In this document: positions 1-5,567 of the stretch, in pieces
How positions within the stretch are numbered: position 1 is the first letter of the stretch
Layout: every line of letters starts with the position of its first letter
NCBI GenBank assembly: GCA_011053085.1
Contig: DSBE01000122.1
Span: 1-6,871 of the forward strand
Reading direction: 5' to 3'
Source of the DNA: Chloroflexota bacterium
GTDB taxonomy: Bacteria; Chloroflexota; Anaerolineae; Anaerolineales; Anaerolineaceae
DNA: 6,871 nt
Made by a program: the position numbers and the translations under genes
The notes under the pieces: model-generated
Database searches by the model: none
Told to the model about the DNA's origin: nothing
Seen by the model: only the letters and a program-made list of their open reading frames with translations

Positions 1-31
1 ATAACAATCATTAAACCGCGTTCCTTGTTAT
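1..31. repeat. AT-rich inverted repeat at the left edge
   Basis: ATAACAA (1-7) is the exact reverse complement of TTGTTAT (25-31), with a 17-nt spacer between them. The repeat lies beyond the terminator-like hairpin that follows the ATPase gene. It may be cut by the window edge, so its full extent is unknown. It could be an operator or part of a promoter for a gene to the left, or chance. No coding sequence is visible in 1-124. Confidence 0.3.
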
Positions 32-35
32 AAAG

Positions 36-70
36 CCGACACAGAGTCCATCTTGTAAACTCCGTGTCGG
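36..70 (-). terminator. Probable terminator hairpin of the R3H ATPase gene
   Basis: The arms CCGACACAGAGT (36-47) and ACTCCGTGTCGG (59-70) pair at 11 of 12 positions around an 11-nt loop. The one plus-strand mismatch (A43 with C63) becomes a G:U pair in minus-strand RNA, so the stem is continuous in that orientation. On the minus strand the stem is followed by CTTTATAAC, a short U-rich tail. The hairpin lies about 55 nt past the ATPase stop codon, so it fits as that gene's terminator. The short U tract makes this less than certain. Confidence 0.5.
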
Positions 71-86
71 TCCTAACTTCTTTTGC

Positions 87-107
87 GGACAGGGTCAAGC
101 CCTGTCC
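87..107. repeat. Perfect 8-bp inverted repeat (GGACAGGG / CCCTGTCC)
   Basis: GGACAGGG (87-94) and CCCTGTCC (100-107) are exact reverse complements around the 5-nt loop TCAAG. The element begins 18 nt past the ATPase stop codon and precedes the hairpin at 36-70, so the transcript would end in two tandem stem-loops. No T tract follows it on either strand. It is better read as an mRNA 3'-end stabiliser or a dispersed intergenic palindrome than as an intrinsic terminator. Confidence 0.5.
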
Positions 108-124
108 CTACCGTGATTCATTGA

Positions 125-1768
125 TTAATTGCGGAAGATGCGCACACGCCGGTTGGGCTCCTGGCCGTAAGAATGCGACACCAACTCCGCCTGGCGTGCC
201 ATCTCATGCTGAATGCGGCGGATATTGGCAGGCGCTGGCGGCAGATCCACCCAGCTCTCGCCATTCAACACCGATTTGATGGCATTCTCCGTCATCTGCA
301 TGACATCTTCTTCGTTGGGCAGACTGAAGTCGACGTAGGACAGGTTGAACATCTCCACCAGTGCTTTTTCCATCTGAGCAATGGTGTTGGCGCGCAAGAT
401 GTAGATGGGCATGCCGCTGCTCTCTGCGTCCATCACCGCCTGTTGGCGGCTGCGGTAGTAGGAGCGCAGGGTGATGAACACCTCGGCTTCTTCCACATGG
501 CGCGTCAGGACGGCAGGCACCCCCAGTTGTTGGGCGGCCTGGGCGAGACGGTTGCGTGCCACACCGTAGGCGTAGATGTGTATGGGCTTCAGAGCGGATT
601 TACTGCCGCCTTTCTTTTTGGCGGCAGATTGCCCCGCTGGCGCTTCCTGGTCGCTGATATGCACCGGTGCGCTGCGTTGTGCCGGCGCTGCTGCCGGCCT
701 GGTGCCGCGGCCGGTACCGTTGCGCGAAAAGCCCTGCGTACGGTTGCCATCTGAGGGAGCGATGCGAGTTTTCTCGATGGAGAATGTGCCATCCTCGCGC
801 CGTTGGCGCAATTCGGGCTGCAGCGGGTAGCCGCGCACCAGTTCATCCACCGCGGTGGAAACATCCGGGTGCACAATGAAGGTGTCGCGCTGCTCGATTT
901 CGATGACGACATCAAAGGTGGGCGGGGCGCGGCGTTCCAATACCGTTTTCTGGGTGCCGCGGCGGCGGGCTTCTTCATCTGACAGCGTGACCGACTCAAT
1001 GCCGCCGATCAGGTCAGACAGGGTGGGGTTAAGCATCAAGTTGTCGAGGGTGCGGCCATGGGCGGTGCCGATCAACTGCACGCCGCGTTCCGCAATGGTT
1101 CGGGCGGCAGCGGCTTCCAGTTCACGTCCGATCTCGTCAATGACGATCACTTCGGGATTGTGGTTTTCCACCGCTTCGATCATGACTTCGTGCTGCAGGA
1201 TGGGTTTGGCAACCTGCATGCGACGCGCGCGTCCCACCGCGGGGTGGGGCACATCGCCGTCACCGCCGATCTCGTTGGAGGTATCGACGATGACCACGCG
1301 CTTGGTTTCTGCCAGCACACGCGCAGCTTCACGCAGCAGGGTGGTCTTGCCCACGCCGGGCGCGCCCAGGATCAGCACAGACTTGCCTGATTCGACCAGG
1401 TCCTGGATGATATCCAGCGTGCCATACACGGCGCGGCCCACGCGGCAGGTCAGGCCGACGATATCGCCGCGGCGGCTGCGGATGCTGGAAATGCGGTGCA
1501 GGGTGCGTTCGATGCCGGCGCGGTTGTCATCGTCAAATTCGCCGGTTTTGGCGCAGACCGCATCGATCAACTCGCGGGTGACTTCCTGATCGCTTATCTG
1601 GTTTTCACCCTGGGCGTAGCGCGCGAATGGCATCCGCCCCAGGTCCATGACAATCTCGATCAGGTCATGGGCGTGATTGGCGCTGCGGATGGCCTGTTCG
1701 TATTCAACTGGCAGAATGGATAACAGTTCTTCCAGATTATCAGTTATTTGTGTTTGTTTTTTACTCAT
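125..1768 (-). CDS. SpoIIIAA/Ycf45-like P-loop ATPase with C-terminal R3H domain
   Basis: This is a 547-residue cytoplasmic protein of the SpoIIIAA/Ycf45 branch of RecA/AAA-like ATPases, fused to a nucleic-acid-binding R3H domain. Residues 1-100 are a helical N-terminal part (NLEELLSILP near 11-20). The ATPase core spans roughly 100-295. It has Walker A GAPGVGKTT (135-143), Walker B VIVIDEIG (207-214, with D211 and E212), and a GTAHG sensor-like motif (234-238). Residues about 335-395 are a low-complexity linker rich in Pro, Ala, Arg and Lys. A conserved-looking alpha/beta segment follows (395-480). The R3H signature R-x-x-x-H is R517/H521 in the last 35 residues. Plastid and cyanobacterial Ycf45 relatives share this architecture; their biochemical role is poorly defined. 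ATP-dependent binding to RNA or single-stranded DNA is an inference from the domains. An in-frame TGA two codons upstream rules out a longer start. The ATG has no well-placed Shine-Dalgarno sequence. The GNAT-like gene lies 117 nt upstream on the same strand. Confidence 0.9.
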   Translation of the reverse strand: MSKKQTQITDNLEELLSILPVEYEQAIRSANHAHDLIEIVMDLGRMPFARYAQGENQISDQEVTRELIDAVCAKTGEFDDDNRAGIERTLHRISSIRSRRGDIVGLTCRVGRAVYGTLDIIQDLVESGKSVLILGAPGVGKTTLLREAARVLAETKRVVIVDTSNEIGGDGDVPHPAVGRARRMQVAKPILQHEVMIEAVENHNPEVIVIDEIGRELEAAAARTIAERGVQLIGTAHGRTLDNLMLNPTLSDLIGGIESVTLSDEEARRRGTQKTVLERRAPPTFDVVIEIEQRDTFIVHPDVSTAVDELVRGYPLQPELRQRREDGTFSIEKTRIAPSDGNRTQGFSRNGTGRGTRPAAAPAQRSAPVHISDQEAPAGQSAAKKKGGSKSALKPIHIYAYGVARNRLAQAAQQLGVPAVLTRHVEEAEVFITLRSYYRSRQQAVMDAESSGMPIYILRANTIAQMEKALVEMFNLSYVDFSLPNEEDVMQMTENAIKSVLNGESWVDLPPAPANIRRIQHEMARQAELVSHSYGQEPNRRVRIFRN

Positions 1769-1798
1769 ATCTCACGTTTCGTTAGCAAAATGCTCCTT
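1765..1798 (-). promoter_or_regulatory. Possible coupled leader: AAGGAG plus a 7-codon frame overlapping the ATPase start
   Basis: Read on the minus strand, the best ribosome-binding site near this start is AAGGAG (1798-1793). It is 24 nt before the ATG, too far to serve it directly. Four nt after it comes TTG (1788-1786), which opens the frame TTG CTA ACG AAA CGT GAG ATA TGA. The TGA (1767-1765) overlaps the ATPase ATG (1768-1766) as ATGA, the classic arrangement for translational coupling. The sequence facts are certain. That the mini-frame is translated is an inference, and TTG with a 4-nt spacer is not a strong start. Confidence 0.25.
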
Positions 1799-1808
1799 TT
1801 AAATTTTG
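1786..1808. repeat. Short AT-rich inverted repeat between the ATPase and GNAT-like genes
   Basis: CAAAAT (1786-1791) and ATTTTG (1803-1808) are exact reverse complements around an 11-nt loop that contains the AAGGAG complement. In minus-strand mRNA this weak stem could partly occlude the AAGGAG element. The rest of the 117-nt gap (1769-1885) shows no convincing promoter or terminator, so the two minus-strand genes could share a transcript. Confidence 0.2.
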
Positions 1809-1885
1809 TGCAGCCACACCGCAATCACCAGAGGCGGAAGGCTTCTGGCAGAGGGTGCATCAGGGTTCAGGCAGGTTGAATCAGA

Positions 1886-2830
1886 TCAACAGTCATCACC
1901 TCCCTGCCCCTGGAAATGACTGGGACGCATGCGTACCTTTTCGAGGGATCGCATGGCGGTCTCCATTTCCGGCAGCCTGAGCGGCTGAGCGAGATATCGT
2001 ACCATCAGGCTGCGCAGTGATACCACTTCAGCCTGTAGTTTGTAAAGGATGGCTTCTAACCAGCCCTGATAGGAAGGCACCGCTACGAAGACCGGGCGGC
2101 CCATCAGGGGGAAGTAATGCTGCAAGGATTGATAGAGAATCCTGCCAGCGTCATCCTGGATGGCGGGGTGCAGGGTGGGTTTCAGAAAAATGCCGGCAGG
2201 CCCCACCACGGATTCCATGTAGCCCAGGATTTCGCCTTCCTGCCAAAAGACCATGTCGGGCATGGCGGCGGGCAGCAGCGGTTGGGCTGCCTGCACCAGT
2301 GGCGGCGTGAGAGAGGCGTACAGGTGACGAATGCCGATCAGGTCGTTCTCGATGGTGGCACTCCAGGCGCTTTCTAATTGGCGGTGGAAGGTGACCTGCG
2401 GCGGCAGGTTCCAGATGCGCAGGCGGTCATAGGTGCGGAAATGCTGGTCTTTCAGGCTGGAAAAAACAGCATCACCCACCTCAACATCAGCGCGCACACA
2501 CACCGCGCCTTTTTCGCCAGCCTGTTTGCAAAGCCCCTCTATTAATAATTTCATGGCGTTGGCGGTAGCATGCGTATCGGGGGCGAGAAAATTTAACTGG
2601 GCAGTATGGCTGTCAGCATCCATGCTCAGTTGTCCCAGCAATTTGCTGCGCGAAAAAGGCTCGATCTCGATGCCCAGGAAGGCATTGCGTTCTGGGCTGA
2701 GTTGTTCGAACAGCAGCGAGGTACCGAGTAGATGACCGCCGCGCGTGTAGGTATAACCGCAATCAAGGGTGATAACCTGATGGCGGTAATTGTACAGCGC
2801 GGTCAGATCCTGTAAATGAAACTGGCGCAT
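1886..2830 (-). CDS. GNAT-like two-lobed protein, possible acetyltransferase relative
   Basis: This is a 314-residue soluble protein with no signal peptide or membrane segment. The first lobe (1-140) follows the GNAT order: an opening helix region (FHLQDLTALYNYR), a beta region around LLGQLSMDA (64-72), QLNFLAP (78-84), a long helix (88-105), then AVCVRADVEV (109-118), a helix and HFRTYDRLRIW (130-140). The last part resembles the usual 'GF..y.r...w' end of a GNAT domain. A second lobe (about 165-282) has EILGYMESVVG (200-210), PVFVAVPSYQGWLEAILYKL (246-265) and LMVRYLA (275-281), and looks like a second, degenerate GNAT half. I see no canonical Q/R-x-x-G-x-G/A acetyl-CoA loop, so catalysis is doubtful. 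The ATG is the only upstream option, because an in-frame TAA lies ten codons before it; its ribosome-binding site is poor (AGGT directly abuts the ATG). The fold assignment is by pattern only, and the substrate is unknown. Confidence 0.65.
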   Translation of the reverse strand: MRQFHLQDLTALYNYRHQVITLDCGYTYTRGGHLLGTSLLFEQLSPERNAFLGIEIEPFSRSKLLGQLSMDADSHTAQLNFLAPDTHATANAMKLLIEGLCKQAGEKGAVCVRADVEVGDAVFSSLKDQHFRTYDRLRIWNLPPQVTFHRQLESAWSATIENDLIGIRHLYASLTPPLVQAAQPLLPAAMPDMVFWQEGEILGYMESVVGPAGIFLKPTLHPAIQDDAGRILYQSLQHYFPLMGRPVFVAVPSYQGWLEAILYKLQAEVVSLRSLMVRYLAQPLRLPEMETAMRSLEKVRMRPSHFQGQGGDDC

Positions 2831-2860
2831 ACCTGATTGATCGTTTCTTCCATTTCGTTA

Positions 2861-2890
2861 ACTATACCGTCGGGTGTCCTGTTGAATCAC
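2861..2890 (-). promoter_or_regulatory. Weak candidate promoter for the GNAT-like gene
   Basis: On the minus strand, GTGATT (2890-2885) and TATAGT (2866-2861) are separated by 18 nt. They sit 30 nt or more before the ATG at 2830, which would give a leader of roughly 20-25 nt. The -35 match is poor. This is the best sigma70-like pair I see between this gene and the divergent membrane-protein gene. Confidence 0.22.
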
Positions 2891-3028
2891 CCGCCATAGC
2901 CTGATTGTATCATGGGGCAAGAAAAGCAATGATAAGAAAATTGTCAAGGAACGGTTAGGTGGGGATGTGCCTATCACTTACTCACTCAACTATCCCTCTG
3001 CAGCAACCAAAACCGCCCACTTCACGTA

Positions 3029-3034
3029 TATAAT
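3029..3034 (+). promoter_or_regulatory. Consensus -10 box (TATAAT) for the LiaF-like gene
   Basis: A perfect TATAAT lies 31 nt before the ATG at 3065. Initiation about 7 nt downstream would leave a 5' leader of roughly 24 nt containing the ribosome-binding site. No recognisable -35 hexamer sits 16-18 nt upstream (that stretch reads ACCAAA), and there is no extended TG motif. The promoter may need an activator or a different sigma factor, or the match may be fortuitous. Confidence 0.4.
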
Positions 3035-3050
3035 ACAGTGAATGATCTTT

Positions 3051-3057
3051 GAAGGAG
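3051..3057 (+). promoter_or_regulatory. Ribosome-binding site GAAGGAG
   Basis: GAAGGAG ends 7 nt before the ATG at 3065 and is a near-consensus Shine-Dalgarno sequence with ideal spacing. It fixes the start of the LiaF-like gene and is the strongest translation signal in the window. Confidence 0.8.
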
Positions 3058-3064
3058 AGAAACG

Positions 3065-4144
3065 ATGGAAGAAAACAAATTTTTTGACGAGATGGATGAG
3101 AATGCGGAAGAAGTCGAAAAGGACTTCGAGCGGGTAGAGGAAGAGATCGAAGCCGGCTTTGAACGCGTCGATCGCGAGATAGACGAAGGCTTTGACCGCG
3201 TGGATGAAGCCCTTGAGGGCGGTAAGCGCCCTTCCGGCAAGGAAATTGAGGAAAAGATCAACAAGGTCGGCACCGAATTAAGCCGCGCCGCGCGCAAGGT
3301 GGAAGAAGCTTTCGAAGAAGCATTTGATAGCGATGGGGATAACCATGGGGACAAGCCCCTTGAACCTGTGGATATCCAGCGCAAAGCTGTGGACAAGCGG
3401 CGCGCAAAAAGCAGTCAGGCGGTTTTTTGGGGGCTGGCGCTGATCGCGGTAGGCGTGGTGGTTATCCTGCAGCAGATGGGTTTCATCGGTGCCGGTTTCA
3501 AGTGGTGGGCAATCTTCATTCTCGTGCCTGGTTTTGCTTCGCTCAGTGGTGCGCTGTCAATGTTTGTGCGCCGGCGGCGCGTGAGCAGTTCTGTGCGTTC
3601 GATGCTTGGCAGTGGGTTGATCATCACCACGGTGGGATTCATGTTCCTGCTCAACCTGTCATGGAGCTTGTACTGGCCGCTTATGCTGGTGGTGTTCGGC
3701 TTTTCGATCTTTCTGAACGCCTTCACCGACCGCCACGCGCATAAGAGTGTGGTTTCGCGCTGGTTTGATCAATTCGGCTGGTGGGTCGGTTTGTGTGTGA
3801 TGGGGCTGGGCACTGCCTTTCAATTGCATAGCCTGAACTTGTTCTCCGTGCAGGACTGGATGGGGGTTGGCTCCGGCTGGTGGGGAGCGTTCCTGATGCT
3901 TCCAGCGGCCGGTGGGCTGATCCATGCCCTGATCATCATCCTGAGCACCAAACGCTTCCCGTTTCCTGCCATTTTGCTGGCGGTTGCCGGCATTGCCAGC
4001 CTGACCATCGGGCTGGTGGCATTGCTGGGACAGAACTGGAATCTGATCACGCCCGTCATCATTGTCGGCACGGGGCTGGCAATCATTTTGGGTGAACTGC
4101 TCAGCCAGGTAATCGGCAAGAAAAAATCCCCCCCGCAGGAATAA
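3065..4144 (+). CDS. LiaI/LiaF-like polytopic membrane protein with acidic hendecad-repeat N-terminus
   Basis: This 359-residue protein has a cytoplasmic-looking charged head and a membrane-embedded body. Residues 1-117 are hydrophilic and largely acidic. They hold three consecutive 11-residue repeats (FERVEEEIEAG 21-31, FERVDREIDEG 32-42, FDRVDEALEGG 43-53) and then further helix (60-87); a hendecad period predicts a right-handed helical bundle or amphipathic helix. Residues about 118-346 hold roughly eight hydrophobic segments (near 119-137, 146-166, 181-197, 199-219, 238-254, 272-292, 300-321 and 328-346). They fall into about three tandem units of the pattern 'hydrophobic helix, short W/F turn, W-x-hydrophobic helix', as in the LiaI/LiaF-like transmembrane domain. 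LiaF proteins take part in cell-envelope stress signalling in Firmicutes, but this protein lacks an obvious LiaF C-terminal domain, so function is not transferable. It has its own ribosome-binding site and converges on the kinase gene. Topology is predicted by eye. Confidence 0.75.
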   Translation: MEENKFFDEMDENAEEVEKDFERVEEEIEAGFERVDREIDEGFDRVDEALEGGKRPSGKEIEEKINKVGTELSRAARKVEEAFEEAFDSDGDNHGDKPLEPVDIQRKAVDKRRAKSSQAVFWGLALIAVGVVVILQQMGFIGAGFKWWAIFILVPGFASLSGALSMFVRRRRVSSSVRSMLGSGLIITTVGFMFLLNLSWSLYWPLMLVVFGFSIFLNAFTDRHAHKSVVSRWFDQFGWWVGLCVMGLGTAFQLHSLNLFSVQDWMGVGSGWWGAFLMLPAAGGLIHALIIILSTKRFPFPAILLAVAGIASLTIGLVALLGQNWNLITPVIIVGTGLAIILGELLSQVIGKKKSPPQE

Positions 4145-4186
4145 CCATTTACCCAACGGGGCATTCAAGAATGTAGAATTTGGTCA

Positions 4187-4216
4187 CGTAGTGGCGGTAG
4201 ATCTACCGCCGCTACG
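4187..4216. repeat. 30-bp near-perfect palindrome in a convergent gap
   Basis: The core GGCGGTAGATCTACCGCC (4193-4210) is a perfect 18-bp palindrome centred on AGATCT. It extends outward through CGTAG (4187-4191) and CTACG (4212-4216), with a single T/G non-complement at 4192/4211, so 14 of 15 positions match and the odd one is G:U in plus-strand RNA. It lies between the stops of two convergent genes (4144 and 4275), where a bidirectional terminator is expected. Neither strand has a T tract after it. Alternatives are a dispersed REP-like palindrome or a dimer binding site. Confidence 0.6.
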
Positions 4217-4242
4217 CGTTATACACAAAATTGTCTTGCCTT

Positions 4243-4263
4243 CGTATATTGACGTAATATGCG
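4243..4263. repeat. AT-rich inverted repeat just past the kinase stop
   Basis: CGTATATT (4243-4250) pairs with AATATGCG (4256-4263) around GACGT, with seven Watson-Crick pairs and one T:G. It begins 12 nt beyond the kinase stop codon on the minus strand and could form the first of two stem-loops in the kinase transcript. No T tract follows, so it is not a classical terminator. Confidence 0.3.
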
Positions 4264-4274
4264 GGTGGTGACTG

Positions 4275-5294
4275 TCAGAACAGGATCGTCAACAGCAGGC
4301 TGAGCAGCATGGCACCGCCTGCCAGCGCCCATAGGGTGCGCTCGGTGGTGGAACCGAACAATTCCTGCAGTGCTGCGGCATAGTAGTTAACCGAACTGGT
4401 GCGGGCGCGTACCATGCTGTTGCGCGGCCGTTTGTCCAACGGTGCGCTGCCCAGCAGGGCATCCTCGAACATCTCGATCGATTCCGGGCGGTCGTCGGGG
4501 TGCATGGCAAGCCCCCACAGGATGGCCTGTTCGCTGCGGAAACTGACCTTGGGATTGATCTGGGTGGGCGCTGCCAGCAAGCCTTCAGTCAGGAAGCGCT
4601 CTCGCGCCACCGGCGGGGCGGTGTTGGTCAGCAGGTGATAGAGCGTGGCAGCAAACGAATACACATCGGAGCGCACATCGGTGTGGGCGTTGTCGCCGCC
4701 GTATTGCTCCAGCGGGGTGTAGATGGCGGTGCCCTGTCCCTGTACGATGGTGATGGTGACTTCGCCCGGCGCAGCTACCTTGACCAACCCGAAATCAACC
4801 AGTTTGAGCAGCCCTGAGGGGGTTACCTTCAGGTTGGAGGGTTTGATGTCGCGGTGCAGGATGGGCGGGTCCTGGCTGTGCAGGTAACTGAGCGCATCTG
4901 CCAGTTGACTGGCCCAGTTCAGTACCAGATCCTCCTCAAGGAATTCGTTTTGTTGACGCGCTTCCACCATGAGCGTGCGCAGGTCTTTGCCCGGCACATA
5001 GTCCATCACCAGGTATTCGCGGTTTTTGATGGTGAAGAAGTCAGACACCTTGGGCAGGTTGGGGTGGTCGAGGCGCGCCAGCACGGTGGCTTCGCGCATG
5101 AACTGATCACGCGCTTCCTGCAGCAGTTCTTCAGGCAGGGAGCGGTCGTGTTCGACTTCTTTTAAGGCGCACTGGCGCCCTTCCAGGCGCAGGTCATTGG
5201 CAAGATAGATACAACCGGCGCCCCCCTGGCCGATAATACGGTCAATGGAATAACGACCCCGCAGGACCGTTTCAATTTTAAGTGGAATCGGCAT
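4275..5294 (-). CDS. Hanks-type Ser/Thr protein kinase with C-terminal membrane anchor
   Basis: This 339-residue protein is a complete eukaryotic-like (PknB-type) kinase that should transfer ATP gamma-phosphate to Ser/Thr. Visible motifs are the glycine loop [10 protein letters not shown] (21-30), the catalytic lysine K45 in ALKE, the helix-C glutamate E68 in MREAT, the catalytic loop HRDIKPSN (147-154, D149 and K151), and DFG (167-169). The activation segment runs about 170-196 with several threonines (T180, T182, T189, T193) and ends in TPLE in place of APE. Further motifs are DVRSDVYSF (206-214) and HPDDRP (265-270, R269). All residues needed for catalysis are present. A short linker (281-318) leads to one hydrophobic segment (about 321-338) that is the very C-terminus. 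The kinase is therefore tail-anchored, with no PASTA or other extracytoplasmic sensor. The start has only a purine-rich GAAGAAGAAG run as ribosome-binding site, but the N-terminus fits the family. It is divergent from the FHA regulator, a plausible substrate or reader. Confidence 0.95.
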   Translation of the reverse strand: MPIPLKIETVLRGRYSIDRIIGQGGAGCIYLANDLRLEGRQCALKEVEHDRSLPEELLQEARDQFMREATVLARLDHPNLPKVSDFFTIKNREYLVMDYVPGKDLRTLMVEARQQNEFLEEDLVLNWASQLADALSYLHSQDPPILHRDIKPSNLKVTPSGLLKLVDFGLVKVAAPGEVTITIVQGQGTAIYTPLEQYGGDNAHTDVRSDVYSFAATLYHLLTNTAPPVARERFLTEGLLAAPTQINPKVSFRSEQAILWGLAMHPDDRPESIEMFEDALLGSAPLDKRPRNSMVRARTSSVNYYAAALQELFGSTTERTLWALAGGAMLLSLLLTILF

Positions 5295-5343
5295 ATTTTT
5301 CTTCTTCTTCGTTGCGCCGAAAAAACCACCGGCGCTTCATGTA

Positions 5344-5356
5344 CCTGGAATCCAGG
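5344..5356. repeat. Small perfect inverted repeat in the kinase leader
   Basis: CCTGG (5344-5348) and CCAGG (5352-5356) flank AAT. The element lies about 50 nt upstream of the kinase ATG, between it and the AT-rich promoter region, so it would be in the 5' leader. It could be a small operator half-site pair or chance; the arms are only 5 bp. Confidence 0.2.
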
Positions 5357-5362
5357 ATTTTG

Positions 5363-5387
5363 TGCGATGTCAGGCCGGTTTGCGATG
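5363..5387. repeat. Direct repeat TGCGATG, 18-bp period, in the divergent region
   Basis: TGCGATG occurs at 5363-5369 and 5381-5387, with starts 18 bp apart. OmpR/PhoB-family winged helices commonly bind tandem direct repeats, and the adjacent FHA regulator carries such a domain, so this is a candidate site. The usual spacing in that family is nearer 10-11 bp, and a 7-bp repeat can arise by chance. Confidence 0.2.
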
Positions 5388-5447
5388 CGTATCTGTTGAT
5401 TTCATTGGACAACGAAACAGCGGCGCCCTTATCAAACTGGCTGTAAT

Positions 5448-5476
5448 TTGTTATTATTATACACTATACTTTAGAT
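5448..5476. promoter_or_regulatory. AT-rich divergent promoter region of kinase and FHA regulator
   Basis: This is the most AT-rich stretch in the 273-nt gap. It carries TATACT (5465-5470) as a plus-strand -10 candidate for the FHA gene, and TATAAT on the minus strand (5461-5456) as a -10 candidate for the kinase gene. They are nearly adjacent, so the two transcripts would start back to back and polymerases could interfere. No good -35 box is present for either, which suggests an activator or relaxed promoters. Confidence 0.35.
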
Positions 5477-5558
5477 ATTCTTCCTTTGCAGCTATCTCCC
5501 TGATGCTTCCATTAATACATGCTTAATCAAGGCGGAAGCGATCCTTCCTAACTGATCC

Positions 5559-5563
5559 AGGAG
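5559..5563 (+). promoter_or_regulatory. Ribosome-binding site AGGAG that decides the FHA gene start
   Basis: AGGAG ends 4 nt before the ATG at 5568 and 7 nt before the ATG at 5571. The spacing favours the second ATG, making the protein 237 residues beginning MNPMNV, although both may be used. A weak inverted repeat (GGAAG 5534-5538, CTTCC 5544-5548) lies just upstream. Confidence 0.6.
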
Positions 5564-5567
5564 TGAA

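Noticed and set aside
173..754. Plus-strand open frame of 193 codons over the 3' part of the ATPase gene
   Set aside because: It lies antisense to the R3H and linker region, its composition is rich in His, Arg and Gly, and no family pattern is visible.
855..1589. Long plus-strand open frame (244 codons) opposite the R3H ATPase
   Set aside because: It is antisense to Walker A/B motifs of a clear ATPase, is rich in Ser/Arg/Thr without any domain pattern, and has no ribosome-binding site. It is a codon-bias shadow.
1875..1890. GTTGA/TCAAC inverted repeat at the GNAT-like gene stop as a terminator
   Set aside because: The stem is only 5 bp, overlaps the stop codon and has no T tract on either strand.
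2941..2970. TTGTCA as a -35 box for the LiaF-like gene
   Set aside because: No -10-like hexamer lies 16-18 nt downstream (the sequence reads GATGTG), and the distance to the good TATAAT at 3029 is far too great.
3022..3396. Minus-strand frame of 124 codons with Ser/Thr-rich repeats
   Set aside because: The repeats mirror the three hendecad repeats of the plus-strand gene, which has the real ribosome-binding site and a sensible protein.
3659..4168. Minus-strand frame of 169 codons opposite the LiaF-like gene
   Set aside because: It is antisense to transmembrane segments; the His/Gln-rich product has no recognisable domain and no upstream signal.
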